Source: Leyella stercorea
GTDB taxonomy: Bacteria > Bacteroidota > Bacteroidia > Bacteroidales > Bacteroidaceae
Length of the DNA: 62,339 nt
Direction: 5' to 3'
Assembly: GCF_019052365.1 (NCBI RefSeq)
Contig: NZ_JAHQUY010000007.1
Location: 1-62,339 of the forward strand
Position numbers and translations under genes: made by a program. The stretch's first letter is position 1; every line of letters starts with the position of its first letter. The notes under the pieces are model-generated. The model ran no database searches, was not told where the DNA came from, and saw only the letters and a list, made by a program, of their open reading frames with translations. This document shows positions 44,170-52,382 of the stretch, piece by piece.

Positions 44170-44724
44170 TTACTTCCACATGCCAAGATACTTGTAGTGG
44201 AAATTTTTTCCCTTTGCAGAAGGGAACTGCGAGCGGCTGTCAACGCGTCCGCGCAGATGATCGACTATTCTGTTGTAGCAGTCCTGACCTGAGTTAGCCT
44301 TGCATCTCACCACGAAGTGAGTGTCGCGATACTCGTGCTTGCCGGTTGTAGGCACAAGCACAACGCGCTTGAAGTCGAGTTCGCCTTCATACCAGCCCGG
44401 ACGTTCCTCGTTGAGCTTCGTTGTAACTGTAGCCACCATATCGTGCTTCTCTGCAGCAGGACTGTTCTGCGGGGCAGAGTGCAAAGCCTTCTTCTGCTTG
44501 AAGTCGAGCATCGTAGCAGCAGTTGTCTTTATTATGATAAAGTAAACGCGTGGACGGATTTTATATCTTTTCGGATAGTACACTTCGCTGTCTGCATAAT
44601 CGCGTACATCAGCTTCGAGATTGGGTGTCATGCCAATTTCTGGTATAGAACGCAAAAAGTCCAATGCTTCATCAACATTGTGTACCAGCGTTTCTTTGTC
44701 AAAATATCTGAGATATAAATTCAT
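44170..44724 (-). CDS. Conserved hypothetical protein, 184 aa
   Basis: The 184-aa protein has no signal peptide or membrane segment. It begins MNLYLRYFDKETLVHNVDEA and ends in a basic-aromatic stretch (KGKNFHYKYLGMWK). I do not recognise the family. The longer frame upstream reads through tRNA genes and is rejected; the ATG at 44722-44724 is chosen. It is the first protein gene after the tRNA cluster, 58 bp away, and may be transcribed with it. Confidence 0.7.
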   Translation of the reverse strand: MNLYLRYFDKETLVHNVDEALDFLRSIPEIGMTPNLEADVRDYADSEVYYPKRYKIRPRVYFIIIKTTAATMLDFKQKKALHSAPQNSPAAEKHDMVATVTTKLNEERPGWYEGELDFKRVVLVPTTGKHEYRDTHFVVRCKANSGQDCYNRIVDHLRGRVDSRSQFPSAKGKNFHYKYLGMWK

Positions 44725-44782
44725 TAATAGTCGTGTTTTTTGTTTTTCAAAAAAAGATCTTCTTTTAAATAAAAAATAGAAG

Positions 44783-44855
44783 AGCGGCAAACGGGACTTG
44801 AACCCGCGACCCCAACCTTGGCAAGGTTGTGCTCTACCAACTGAGCTATTGCCGC
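44783..44855 (-). tRNA. tRNA-Gly (GCC), copy 1
   Basis: A 73-nt cloverleaf: acceptor GCGGCAA/TTGCCGC, D-arm AGCTCAGTTGGTAGAGC, anticodon GCC in TTGCCAA, T-arm CGGGTTCAAGTCCCG. CCA is not encoded. It is the last gene of the cluster. Confidence 0.95.
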
Positions 44856-44873
44856 ATTGTTTTTTTATTTTTG

Positions 44874-44957
44874 TGAAGAGGAGGAGACTCGAACTCCCAC
44901 GACACAATTGTCACTACCCCCTCAAAGTAGCGCGTCTACCAATTCCGCCACCTCTCC
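44874..44957 (-). tRNA. tRNA-Leu (GAG), copy 1
   Basis: An 84-nt class II tRNA: acceptor GGAGAGG/CCTCTTC, D-arm GGCGGAATTGGTAGACGC, anticodon GAG in TTGAGGG, a long variable arm, and T-arm with GTTCGAGTC. Confidence 0.94.
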
Positions 44958-45033
44958 AACAAAAACTTTATAAAAGGTTATATTTACTATAACTTTTATC
45001 TTTTAAAACCCTTTCTTAAATCAGAAAGAGTGG

Positions 45034-45106
45034 AGCGGCAAACGGGACTTGAACCCGCGACCCCAACCTTGGCAAGGTTGTGCTCTACCAACTGAGCTAT
45101 TGCCGC
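45034..45106 (-). tRNA. tRNA-Gly (GCC), copy 2
   Basis: The 73-nt sequence equals copy 1. Here the three bases after the discriminator read CCA (45031-45033), which the other two copies lack. Confidence 0.95.
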
Positions 45107-45128
45107 ATCGTTTGATACATCTATTACG

Positions 45129-45212
45129 TGAAGAGGAGGAGACTCGAACTCCCACGACACAATTGTCACTACCCCCTCAAAGTAGCGCGTCTACCAATTC
45201 CGCCACCTCTCC
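45129..45212 (-). tRNA. tRNA-Leu (GAG), copy 2
   Basis: Identical to the copy at 44874-44957. Together with the Gly gene beside it, it forms a tandemly duplicated Leu-Gly pair. Confidence 0.94.
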
Positions 45213-45235
45213 GAGTAATATGTATCTTTTTAGTG

Positions 45236-45317
45236 TGCCCAGAACAGGACTCGAACCTGCACGTCGTTAAACACACGCACCTGAAACGTGCGCGTCTACC
45301 AATTCCGCCACCTGGGC
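45236..45317 (-). tRNA. tRNA-Leu (CAG)
   Basis: An 82-nt class II tRNA: acceptor GCCCAGG/TCTGGGC, D-arm GGCGGAATTGGTAGACGC shared with the GAG copies, anticodon CAG in TTCAGGT, and its own variable arm. Confidence 0.94.
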
Positions 45318-45352
45318 AACTCGCGCTTCGAAAACAGAGTTTTCTAAGTTTG

Positions 45353-45425
45353 AGCGGCAAACGGGACTTGAACCCGCGACCCCAACCTTGGCAAGGTTGT
45401 GCTCTACCAACTGAGCTATTGCCGC
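45353..45425 (-). tRNA. tRNA-Gly (GCC), copy 3 (promoter-proximal)
   Basis: The same 73-nt gene as copies 1 and 2. It lies 43 bp downstream of the cluster promoter and is transcribed first. CCA is not encoded. Confidence 0.95.
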
Positions 45426-45468
45426 ATTGCGAAATGCTTTCAGAAGAAACATTTCTGATTTGCGGTTG

Positions 45469-45500
45469 CAAAGGTAGCAATATTTTCCGAACCACCAAAA
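45469..45500 (-). promoter_or_regulatory. Sigma-ABfr-type promoter of the tRNA cluster
   Basis: On the minus strand TTTTG (45496-45500), exactly 19 nt, then TACCTTTG (45469-45476). A near-perfect consensus, as expected for a strongly expressed stable-RNA operon. Confidence 0.85.
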
Positions 45501-45521
45501 CTTTTCAAGGAAAAAAGTGAG

Positions 45522-45556
45522 AAAAATGCGTTTTTTTACTTGAAAAGTGCATTTTT
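45522..45556 (-). terminator. Terminator of nspC
   Basis: AAAAATGC (on + 45522-45529) and GCATTTTT (45549-45556) pair. The gene ends at 45560, just before it on the minus strand, and the stem itself ends in a T-run. Confidence 0.7.
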
Positions 45557-45559
45557 GCG

Positions 45560-46729
45560 CTAATCCATGCGCTCTATATAGTCGTTTGGACCATATTCGC
45601 GCAGAATTTCGAGTTCGTTCGTTGTTTCATGAACCATAGCCAAAGCAGGGTGTGAGATGCCGTTGAACATGGTTGTCTTCACTGTTGTGTAGTGGTTCAT
45701 GTCTTCAAAGACGATATTTTCGCCGATTTGCAACTTGTGGTCGAACTGCCATGCCGACATGAAATCGCCCGACAGACAGCTGTTGGCTCCTAATCTATAT
45801 ATATAAGGTATAGAGTAGTCGATATTTTCTTCAATAGTTTTTGCTCCTCTCACGGCAGGGTGATAGGGCATTTCGAGACAATCGGGCATGTGGCACGAGA
45901 AACTCACGTTGAGAATAGCGGTTTTAATGCCTTTGTCTTCAACAACGTCTATCACCTGAGCCACCAGCGGACCCGTCTGCCAGCCGAACGCACTGCCTGG
46001 CTCCATTATTACCTTCAGCCACGGATAGCGGTTGTGGAATTCGCGAAGTGTATTTACGAGCAGTTCGATGTCGTAGTCCTTGCGTGTCATGAGGTGTCCG
46101 CCGCCGAAGTTAATCCATTTTATCTGCTTGAACCATCCTGCAAACTTCTCCTCGATATGAGCGAGTGTGCGTACGAACACGTCCGAACCGTTCTCGCAGT
46201 GGCAATGGCAGTGGAAACCATCTATCTCATCTGGCAGTTGCTCCGGCAGCTTGTCTGCGCTCACTCCGAAGCGTGTGCCCGGCGCGCAAGGGTTGTATAT
46301 GTCGGTCTCAATCTCCGAATACTCAGGATTGATGCGCAGTCCGAAACTGATTTCTGGGTTCTGCTTGCGTGCTCTTTCGTGCAGACGCTCGTACTGAGTG
46401 AGCGAGTTGAACGTAAGATGGCTTGAGCAGGCAGCAATCTCGTCAATCTCGTAGTCGGTGTATGCAGGCGAGAAAGTGTGCGCCTTGCTGCCAAACTTGT
46501 CGAAAGCCAGGCGAGCCTCCGACAGCGAGCTTGCCGTTGTAGAGCTGATATACTCTCTGAATATCGGGAACGTCTTCCACAGCGCGTAAGCCTTGAACGC
46601 AAGAATAATCTCCACGTCGGCTCTCTTTGCCACGTCGCTTATTATGCGCAGGTTGTTGCGCAGGCGTGCCTCCTCAAGAATGTACATCGGGCGGTTTATT
46701 TCCTTGTATGTCGTTGTGTCTATCTTCAT
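45560..46729 (-). CDS. nspC: Carboxynorspermidine decarboxylase
   Basis: The 389-aa PLP enzyme decarboxylates carboxynorspermidine or carboxyspermidine in the alternative polyamine pathway. PLP-binding Lys46 lies in ILAFKAYALWK. Further motifs are GFHCHCHCENGSD, NFGGGHLMTRKDY, MEPGSAFGWQTGPLVAQV, and CLSGDFMSAWQFD with the catalytic Cys. Length is typical. The partner dehydrogenase gene is not in the window. It follows a HAD gene on the same strand (54 bp). Confidence 0.93.
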   Translation of the reverse strand: MKIDTTTYKEINRPMYILEEARLRNNLRIISDVAKRADVEIILAFKAYALWKTFPIFREYISSTTASSLSEARLAFDKFGSKAHTFSPAYTDYEIDEIAACSSHLTFNSLTQYERLHERARKQNPEISFGLRINPEYSEIETDIYNPCAPGTRFGVSADKLPEQLPDEIDGFHCHCHCENGSDVFVRTLAHIEEKFAGWFKQIKWINFGGGHLMTRKDYDIELLVNTLREFHNRYPWLKVIMEPGSAFGWQTGPLVAQVIDVVEDKGIKTAILNVSFSCHMPDCLEMPYHPAVRGAKTIEENIDYSIPYIYRLGANSCLSGDFMSAWQFDHKLQIGENIVFEDMNHYTTVKTTMFNGISHPALAMVHETTNELEILREYGPNDYIERMD

Positions 46730-46783
46730 TTTCGTTGATGTCTTTTTTTTGATGATGATTAATCGTTGGCGTGCGCGAAAAGA

Positions 46784-47617
46784 TTATTCGTTGTTGTAGC
46801 ACAGTTTGTTTATAGCCACAGCCACGCCGTCCTCCTCGTTGGAGAGCGTCACATAGTCGGCTTCGCTGCGCACTTCGGGTGCTGCGTTGCTCATAGCCAC
46901 GCCCATGCCAGCCAGACGCAGCATAGAGAGGTCGTTGTATCCGTCGCCGAATGCAATCATGTCCTGCGGGGTGAGATTGAGCTTCGCCAGCAGACGCAGC
47001 AGCGACTGCGCCTTGTCGATGCCTTTCGGCACAAGCTCCACGAAGAACGGTGCAGAGCGGTACACATCCATGCGGTTGCCCACGAGTTCCTGCAGTTCCT
47101 TCTCCGCTTCCGCCGCAGCATTCAGGTCGGCGGTCATGAGCAGTTTCGTAGGGTTCGGCTCCAGTTCTGCGAGCAGATTCTCCACCTTGCGTATCGGCAT
47201 CTTGTTGATGCGCGACTCCTCAGCCACGTATTTATCGTCAGCCGACTCGGTTATGATTTCCTTTCCCACATAGCCGAGCAGCGCATAGCCATGCTCCTTG
47301 GCGTAGTTGTACAGCACGGGGATCACGTCGCTTGGCAGGTGCTGCGAGTAAATCTCCTCCTTCGTGCGCCAGTCGATAATCTTTCCGCCGTTGTACGAGA
47401 GGATATATCCGCCACGTGTCGAGAGTTCGAGGCATTCTGCCACCGGTTCGATGCCGAACGTAGGTCTGCCCGAAGCCAGTATGATGTGTGCGCCGTTCTC
47501 TTGCGCTGTGAGCAACGCCTTGCGTGTAGCAGGTGTAACCTCCTTCTTGCTGTTGGTGAGTGTGCCATCGAGGTCGAGCGCGATGGCGCGGTATACTATC
47601 TTGTTGTTTGTTGACAT
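46784..47617 (-). CDS. Cof-type HAD-IIB family hydrolase
   Basis: The 277-aa cytosolic protein has motif I ALDLDGTLTN (Asp15, Asp17), ILASGRP (motif II), a C2 cap between, Lys in LVPKGIDKAQSL and the FGDGYNDLSML motif IV. The family dephosphorylates sugar phosphates and flavin intermediates. The start at 47617 follows from the promoter at 47635; the longer frame would pass through it. It lies upstream of nspC and may be co-transcribed. Confidence 0.9.
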   Translation of the reverse strand: MSTNNKIVYRAIALDLDGTLTNSKKEVTPATRKALLTAQENGAHIILASGRPTFGIEPVAECLELSTRGGYILSYNGGKIIDWRTKEEIYSQHLPSDVIPVLYNYAKEHGYALLGYVGKEIITESADDKYVAEESRINKMPIRKVENLLAELEPNPTKLLMTADLNAAAEAEKELQELVGNRMDVYRSAPFFVELVPKGIDKAQSLLRLLAKLNLTPQDMIAFGDGYNDLSMLRLAGMGVAMSNAAPEVRSEADYVTLSNEEDGVAVAINKLCYNNE

Positions 47618-47634
47618 TCCTTTTATTTTTGCTG

Positions 47635-47666
47635 CAAAGTTACTGCAAATAAGGCGCAATACAAAA
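47635..47666 (-). promoter_or_regulatory. Sigma-ABfr-type promoter of the HAD-nspC unit
   Basis: On the minus strand TTTTG (47662-47666), exactly 19 nt, then TAACTTTG (47635-47642), 17 bp before the start. Confidence 0.82.
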
Positions 47667-47682
47667 TAAGCCTGCTTGTTTT

Positions 47683-47717
47683 TGCAACCCAGTTGCACAT
47701 TTAACGCCATACCTTTG
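47683..47717 (+). promoter_or_regulatory. Promoter and putative metal-regulator operator of the P-type ATPase
   Basis: TACCTTTG (47710-47717) is the -7 box. TGCAAC (47683-47688) and GTTGCA (47692-47697) form a perfect dyad over CCA, at the -33 region. A dyad of this TTGCAAC-GTTGCA kind, overlapping the promoter of a metal-efflux gene, suggests a Fur/Zur-like or other metal-sensing repressor. Which one is not known. Confidence 0.5.
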
Positions 47718-47762
47718 CAGTGTTCAAAAATAAAAGTAGGAATGTTTTAAAATAAAAGTAAA

Positions 47763-49760
47763 ATGGAACAGGAACACAATTGTCATACCCACGACTGCGG
47801 TTGTGGGCATTGTAACGAGCATCATCACGAACATGAGCATCACGAGCATGGACATAATCATCACCACCATGAGCATGACGGCATGAAGCGCACACTGCTG
47901 CTTATCGTTCTTACTACGTTGCTGCTTATCGGCGCAGTTGTTGTTGAGAAGTATTGCGCTCTACCTACGTGGCAGTTGTTGCTGGTTTATCTCGTGCCTT
48001 ATCTTCTTATCGGTCACGATACGCTGAAGGAAGCATTTGAGGGCATCGTCCGCGGCGACATGTTCAACGAGCATTTCCTTATGTCTGTCGCCACAGTCGG
48101 TGCGCTCTGCATCGGTTTCCTGCCAGGTGCCGAAACCGAGTTTCCCGAAGCAGTCTTCGTGATGCTATTCTTCCAGATAGGCGAACTGTTTGAAGGCTAT
48201 GCCGAGGGCAAGAGTCGCGACAGCATATCCCACCTTATGGATATACGTCCCGACACGGCGTCCGTAGAGCGCGGCGGCGAACTCGTCGTTGTCTCGCCGT
48301 CTGATGTGCAGGTTGGCGAGACGATAGTGATAAAGCCAGGCGAGAAAGTGGCGCTGGACGGACGCGTCGTAGAAGGCGAGTCGTCGCTCAACACCGTTGC
48401 GCTCACCGGCGAGTCGGTGCCGTGTGATGTTGCGAAGGACGACGAGGTCGTATCTGGCTGCGTGAACCTTACCGGTGTGCTCCGCGTGCAGACCACAAAG
48501 AGCTTCGGCGAGAGCACCGTGTCGAAGATAATCAGTCTGGTGGAGAGCGCCAACGAACATAAGTCGCACAGCGAGTCGTTCATCGCCCGCTTTGCGCACG
48601 TCTACACCCCGATTGTCGTCTTTGCAGCCCTGCTACTTGCCGTTGTTCCGCCGTTGTTCGCGTCGGGCGGCTTCGTCGATTCGTTCGCCGTATGGTTGCA
48701 TCGAGCGCTCATCTTCCTTGTCGTTTCGTGTCCGTGTGCATTGGTCATCAGTGTGCCGCTCACGTTCTTCGGCGGATTGGGTGGTGCGTCGCGCCGCGGA
48801 ATACTCGTCAAGGGCAGCAACTATATGGACGCATTGGCTAAGCTCGGCGTTGTGGTGTTCGACAAGACCGGCACGCTCACATACGGCGAGTTTGCCGTAG
48901 AGGCGGTGCATCCAACGGAGTTCGATGCTCACGAACTGCTTCATCTGGCTGCGCATGTAGAGCACTTCTCTACGCATCCTATCGGAGCCGCCCTGCGCGA
49001 CGCTTTTCCGCAGGAGGCTCACGACGGCTGCAAGATAACCGACATCGAGGAAGTGGCTGGTCAGGGCGTGCGTGCCAATGTGGGTGGTCGAATCGTCTGT
49101 GTCGGCAACGAAAAGATGATGGAGACGGTAGGCGCTGCGTGGCACAAATGCCATCGTGTAGGCACTATAATACATGTGGCTGTAGACGGCAAGTATGTCG
49201 GACATATCGTCATCAACGATCATATAAAGGACGACTCAGCCGAGGCTGTAAGCGCATTGTGTAAGGTGGGTGTTGAGCGCACCGTTATGCTTACGGGCGA
49301 CCGCGATGAGGTGGCTAAGGATGTAGCCGAGCGTGTAGGCATTGAAGAATATCACGCAGGTTTGCTGCCTACGGATAAGGTTTCGCAGGTAGAACGCCTG
49401 CTGAACGAGAAGAAAGCGGATGCTACGCTTGCGTTCGTCGGCGACGGCATCAACGATGCGCCCGTGCTGAAGCGTGCCGACATCGGCATCGCTATGGGCG
49501 CTTTGGGTAGCGATGCGGCTATAGAGGCAGCCGACGTGGTGCTGATGGACGACAAACCGTCGAAGATTGCCCTCGCCGTGGCTATCGCACGCCGCACGAT
49601 AGGCATCGCTCGTCAGAACGTGTGGTTTGCCATCGGCGTTAAGGTGGCGATACTGCTGTTTGCAGCCTTCGGTATGGGTACAATGTGGATGGCTGTATTC
49701 GCCGATGTGGGTGTTACGGTGCTCGCTGTGTTGAACGCCATGAGGGCATTAAAAGTCTGA
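47763..49760 (+). CDS. Heavy-metal-translocating P1B-type ATPase (Zn/Cd type)
   Basis: The 665-aa pump exports metal ions with ATP. The N-terminus (residues 7-38) is a run of His with Cys (HDCGCGHC, HHEHEHHEHGHNHHHHEH), a probable metal-binding tail instead of an HMA domain. About eight membrane segments follow; SCPCAL (Cys323, Cys325) is the transport site, TGES the actuator, DKTGT (Asp367) the phosphorylation site, and GDGINDAP the hinge. The His-rich tail and CPC suggest Zn(II)/Cd(II)/Co(II). A dyad overlaps its promoter. A phosphatase-like gene follows after 4 bp. Confidence 0.92.
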   Translation: MEQEHNCHTHDCGCGHCNEHHHEHEHHEHGHNHHHHEHDGMKRTLLLIVLTTLLLIGAVVVEKYCALPTWQLLLVYLVPYLLIGHDTLKEAFEGIVRGDMFNEHFLMSVATVGALCIGFLPGAETEFPEAVFVMLFFQIGELFEGYAEGKSRDSISHLMDIRPDTASVERGGELVVVSPSDVQVGETIVIKPGEKVALDGRVVEGESSLNTVALTGESVPCDVAKDDEVVSGCVNLTGVLRVQTTKSFGESTVSKIISLVESANEHKSHSESFIARFAHVYTPIVVFAALLLAVVPPLFASGGFVDSFAVWLHRALIFLVVSCPCALVISVPLTFFGGLGGASRRGILVKGSNYMDALAKLGVVVFDKTGTLTYGEFAVEAVHPTEFDAHELLHLAAHVEHFSTHPIGAALRDAFPQEAHDGCKITDIEEVAGQGVRANVGGRIVCVGNEKMMETVGAAWHKCHRVGTIIHVAVDGKYVGHIVINDHIKDDSAEAVSALCKVGVERTVMLTGDRDEVAKDVAERVGIEEYHAGLLPTDKVSQVERLLNEKKADATLAFVGDGINDAPVLKRADIGIAMGALGSDAAIEAADVVLMDDKPSKIALAVAIARRTIGIARQNVWFAIGVKVAILLFAAFGMGTMWMAVFADVGVTVLAVLNAMRALKV

Positions 49761-49764
49761 GCCT

Positions 49765-50766
49765 ATGTCTTTGTCTGTATTGTTGGTGTCGCTCTTCACG
49801 TTCGTGCAGTTCAACTGTGAGAACCTCTTCGATTGTCAGCACGACTCGCTGAAGAACGACGTGGCGTTTCTGCCCGACGGGTCGTACCATTGGACACCTT
49901 TCCGCTATTGGCGCAAGCTGAACCGCGTGGGGCAGACCATCGTGTCGTGCGGCGATAGGGTAGGCGGTGCTGGAACTCAGGCTGCTGAAGATTTCTCCGT
50001 TACAGAAGAGTCTGTTGCCAGCTGGCGTTTGCCCGATATGGTGGCGTTGTGTGAGGTGGAGAACGACTCCGTGATGCGCGACCTTACGAAGCGTTCGCTC
50101 CTGCGCACCGCACGTTATGAGTATGTTGTCACCGACTCGCCCGATGCGCGCGGCATAGATGTGGCGTTGATGTATTCGCCGTTTTCGTTCCGCTTGCTTA
50201 ATAGTAGGGCGGTGCGCATAACGCCCGTACGTGATATGTCGCCGACGCGCGACCTGCTGTATGCGTCGGGTGTGGTTATGTCGGGCGACACGCTGCACGT
50301 CATCGTAGCCCACCTGCCGAGCAGGCGTGGCGGCGAGCAGCTCTCGCGTCCGTTCCGCCGTGTGGTGGCTGAGAAGATACGCGCCGTAGCCGACTCCGTT
50401 AGGGCAGTTGCGGCTGCGGCGAAGATAATCGTAGCTGGCGACTTCAACGATTACGCCAAGTCGGAGAGCGTGCGCCTCGTTTGTGCCGACGGCTTCACCG
50501 ATGTGTCGGCTGAGGCTGTGGGGCAGAACGGCGCCCGCGCTACATATAAGTATCATGGCGAGTGGCGCAGTCTCGACCACATCCTCGTCAGCACGAGTCT
50601 GTTGCCGTCGGTGCGCTCCTGCCGTGTTCACGACGCAAGGTTTCTGCTCACCGACGACGAGAAGTATGGCGGTGTTCAGCCACGCCGCAACTATCTCGGT
50701 CCGCGGTGGCTCGATGGTTTCAGCGACCATCTGCCTCTTGTCGCAGAGTTCACCTTAGACGAGTAA
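49765..50766 (+). CDS. Endonuclease/exonuclease/phosphatase family protein
   Basis: The 333-aa protein has the EEP fold: FNCENLFD near residue 16 (Asn/Glu), ALCEVEN (metal-binding Glu), GIDVALMYSP, HLPSRRGGEQ, AGDFND and DHILVS, and a final FSDHLPL with the catalytic Asp-His. A short hydrophobic start suggests export. Substrates of this Bacteroidales subgroup are unknown (nucleic acid or phosphoester). It begins 4 bp after the ATPase stop, so it is in the same operon; a functional link is not obvious. Confidence 0.87.
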   Translation: MSLSVLLVSLFTFVQFNCENLFDCQHDSLKNDVAFLPDGSYHWTPFRYWRKLNRVGQTIVSCGDRVGGAGTQAAEDFSVTEESVASWRLPDMVALCEVENDSVMRDLTKRSLLRTARYEYVVTDSPDARGIDVALMYSPFSFRLLNSRAVRITPVRDMSPTRDLLYASGVVMSGDTLHVIVAHLPSRRGGEQLSRPFRRVVAEKIRAVADSVRAVAAAAKIIVAGDFNDYAKSESVRLVCADGFTDVSAEAVGQNGARATYKYHGEWRSLDHILVSTSLLPSVRSCRVHDARFLLTDDEKYGGVQPRRNYLGPRWLDGFSDHLPLVAEFTLDE

Positions 50767-50782
50767 AGGTGTCAGCGATTGT

Positions 50783-51595
50783 TCAAAGCTTTTGCTCCTC
50801 AGCCTTCTTCACGCTACCAGCCTTCAGAATAAGCGCCTTCGCTTCCTCGTAGTCGGTGTATTGCGGGTTGCGCTCCATGAAAATCCTCACGGCGCGGTCA
50901 ATCAGCTTGTTGTTTATCAGTTTGGCGTTCACCATCTTGTTGCCCTCAACACGTCCGAGGCGTATCTGCACCGTGGTGCTTATCATGTCAAAGATGAGCT
51001 TCTGCGATGTGCCAGCCTTCATGCGCGTGCTTCCCGTCACGAACTCCGGTCCGGTTATCACCTCTACTGGATAGTCGGCTTCGGCAGCGATGGGCGAGTT
51101 GGGGTTGTTCACGATGCAGCCCGTCGTTATGCCAGCTGTGCGGCAGTGGCGGAGCGCTGCGAGCACGAATGGCGTAGTGCCACTTGCCGAGACGCCCACC
51201 ACGATGTCGTCGTTAGAGACGTGCTTGTCGAGAAGTTGCTGCCAACTGTTCTCCGTGTCGTCCTCTCTTGACTCGCGTGTCTGCGTCAGGCAGCCGATGC
51301 CGCCTGGGAACACGGCTTGTATCTGCGTTCCGTCTGTGCCGTACGTGTTCTGCACCTCGATGGTGTCGAGTGTAGCCAGTCGTCCGCCAGTGCCGCATCC
51401 CACGTAGAACAGTCGTCCGCCGTTCTTCAGTTTGCGTTCCACCGCTTCTATTAGTCTGTTTATAGCCGGCAGCGCCTTTCCTATAGCCGCCGGCACCGTC
51501 ATATTCTCGTTGTTTATGTCCGCTGTCAGCTGCTCCACGCTCATCTGTTCCAGATTGTCGTAGTGCGATGGTTGCTCTGTGATTCGTTTGTCCAT
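50783..51595 (-). CDS. murQ: N-acetylmuramic acid 6-phosphate etherase
   Basis: The 270-aa SIS-domain enzyme splits MurNAc-6-P into GlcNAc-6-P and lactate during cell-wall recycling. Motifs: YVGCGTGGRLATLDTIE, SASGTTPFVLAALR, EVITGPEFVTGSTRMKAGTSQK and MVNAKLINNKL. Length is slightly short of the usual 295-300. The start MDKRITEQPSHYDNLE fits the family. The upstream Fic gene ends 7 bp before it, so both are likely on one transcript. Confidence 0.94.
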   Translation of the reverse strand: MDKRITEQPSHYDNLEQMSVEQLTADINNENMTVPAAIGKALPAINRLIEAVERKLKNGGRLFYVGCGTGGRLATLDTIEVQNTYGTDGTQIQAVFPGGIGCLTQTRESREDDTENSWQQLLDKHVSNDDIVVGVSASGTTPFVLAALRHCRTAGITTGCIVNNPNSPIAAEADYPVEVITGPEFVTGSTRMKAGTSQKLIFDMISTTVQIRLGRVEGNKMVNAKLINNKLIDRAVRIFMERNPQYTDYEEAKALILKAGSVKKAEEQKL

Positions 51596-51602
51596 ATTGT
51601 TT

Positions 51603-52151
51603 TTACTTCTCATACCCCTCATAGTAATAGCTCTGTTCGATGCCCTTGCTAATCACTTCTCTGTTCTCGGTGTCTTCGGTTAGGTTCTGACTGAGCAGGA
51701 AGCGTAATTCGAGGTCGTTGATGGGGGAGCGTTCCATGGCAGAGAGGTATTGGTCTTTGTCAACGAACTGCCAGTTGACCACTTTGCCCAGCGTACGTTT
51801 CAGCATCATGTCGAGCCAGATGCGTGTGGCGCGTCCGTTGCCCTCCATAAAAGGGTGGCAGACGTTCATCTCCACGTACTTCTCGATGATGTGTTCGAAT
51901 GTGTCTTCAGGCATCTTTTCGACGGCTGAGAGGGCGGCTTGTAGATAGAGCGAGTTGGCAAAGCGAAAGCCTCCTTTGGCGATGTTCTTCTCGCGAATGG
52001 TGCCGGCGAATGGGTACAGACCTTCAAACAGATAGCGATGTATCTGCTGAAGACCTGCTGCTGTGCCTACGGGGATGTTGTTAATGTCGCCCGACTCGAA
52101 GAGGCGGTGGGCGTTATGTAGCGACTTTTCGTCTATCTCTTTTGTTGTCAT
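51603..52151 (-). CDS. Fic family protein, probable class III adenylyltransferase
   Basis: The 182-aa protein has the Fic motif [12 protein letters not shown] (His99 to Arg110), with the catalytic His and the phosphate-binding loop complete. [16 protein letters not shown] (residues 46-61) is the flap region. Near the C-terminus T158-E-D-T-E162-N163 fits the inhibitory [S/T]xxxE[G/N] motif, which in class III enzymes (Neisseria Fic) blocks ATP. Several Tyr follow (QSYYYEGY) and could be self-modified. Class III Fic proteins AMPylate gyrase or other targets. The start at 52151 removes a poor upstream start. Confidence 0.88.
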   Translation of the reverse strand: MTTKEIDEKSLHNAHRLFESGDINNIPVGTAAGLQQIHRYLFEGLYPFAGTIREKNIAKGGFRFANSLYLQAALSAVEKMPEDTFEHIIEKYVEMNVCHPFMEGNGRATRIWLDMMLKRTLGKVVNWQFVDKDQYLSAMERSPINDLELRFLLSQNLTEDTENREVISKGIEQSYYYEGYEK

Positions 52152-52199
52152 AATGCTGTTGTTTGACCACAAAGTTACGAAAAATAAATGAAAATATAT

Positions 52200-52347
52200 G
52201 CACTTGTGCTCTGCAATCTCTGCACTTATGTCGTCGTATCGCGTTCGGTGTCCGATCGGGTTGCGTTCGGTGTCCGATCAGATTGCGTCCGCCGCCCGAT
52301 CAGATTGCGTTCGGTGTCCAATCGGATTGCGTTCGGTGCACGATGAA
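52200..52347. repeat. Tandem array, 22-bp period (five clear units)
   Basis: Clear units start at 52241, 52263, 52285, 52307 and 52329. They share GCGTTCGGTGTCCGATCAG; the third reads GCGTCCGCCGCCCGATCAG, like the array at 22.7 kb. The last unit is GCGTTCGGTGCACGATGA. Upstream, GCACTTGTG (52200) and GCACTTATG (52222) are also 22 bp apart, 3 bp out of phase. It lies between Fic and the flippase-like gene. Confidence 0.88.
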
Positions 52348-52382
52348 AGAGTGTGGGGCGGAATAGATCAGAAGTGCTACTT

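Noticed and set aside
44725..44907. N-terminal extension of the 184-aa protein
   Set aside because: The extra frame is translated tRNA-Gly and tRNA-Leu sequence.
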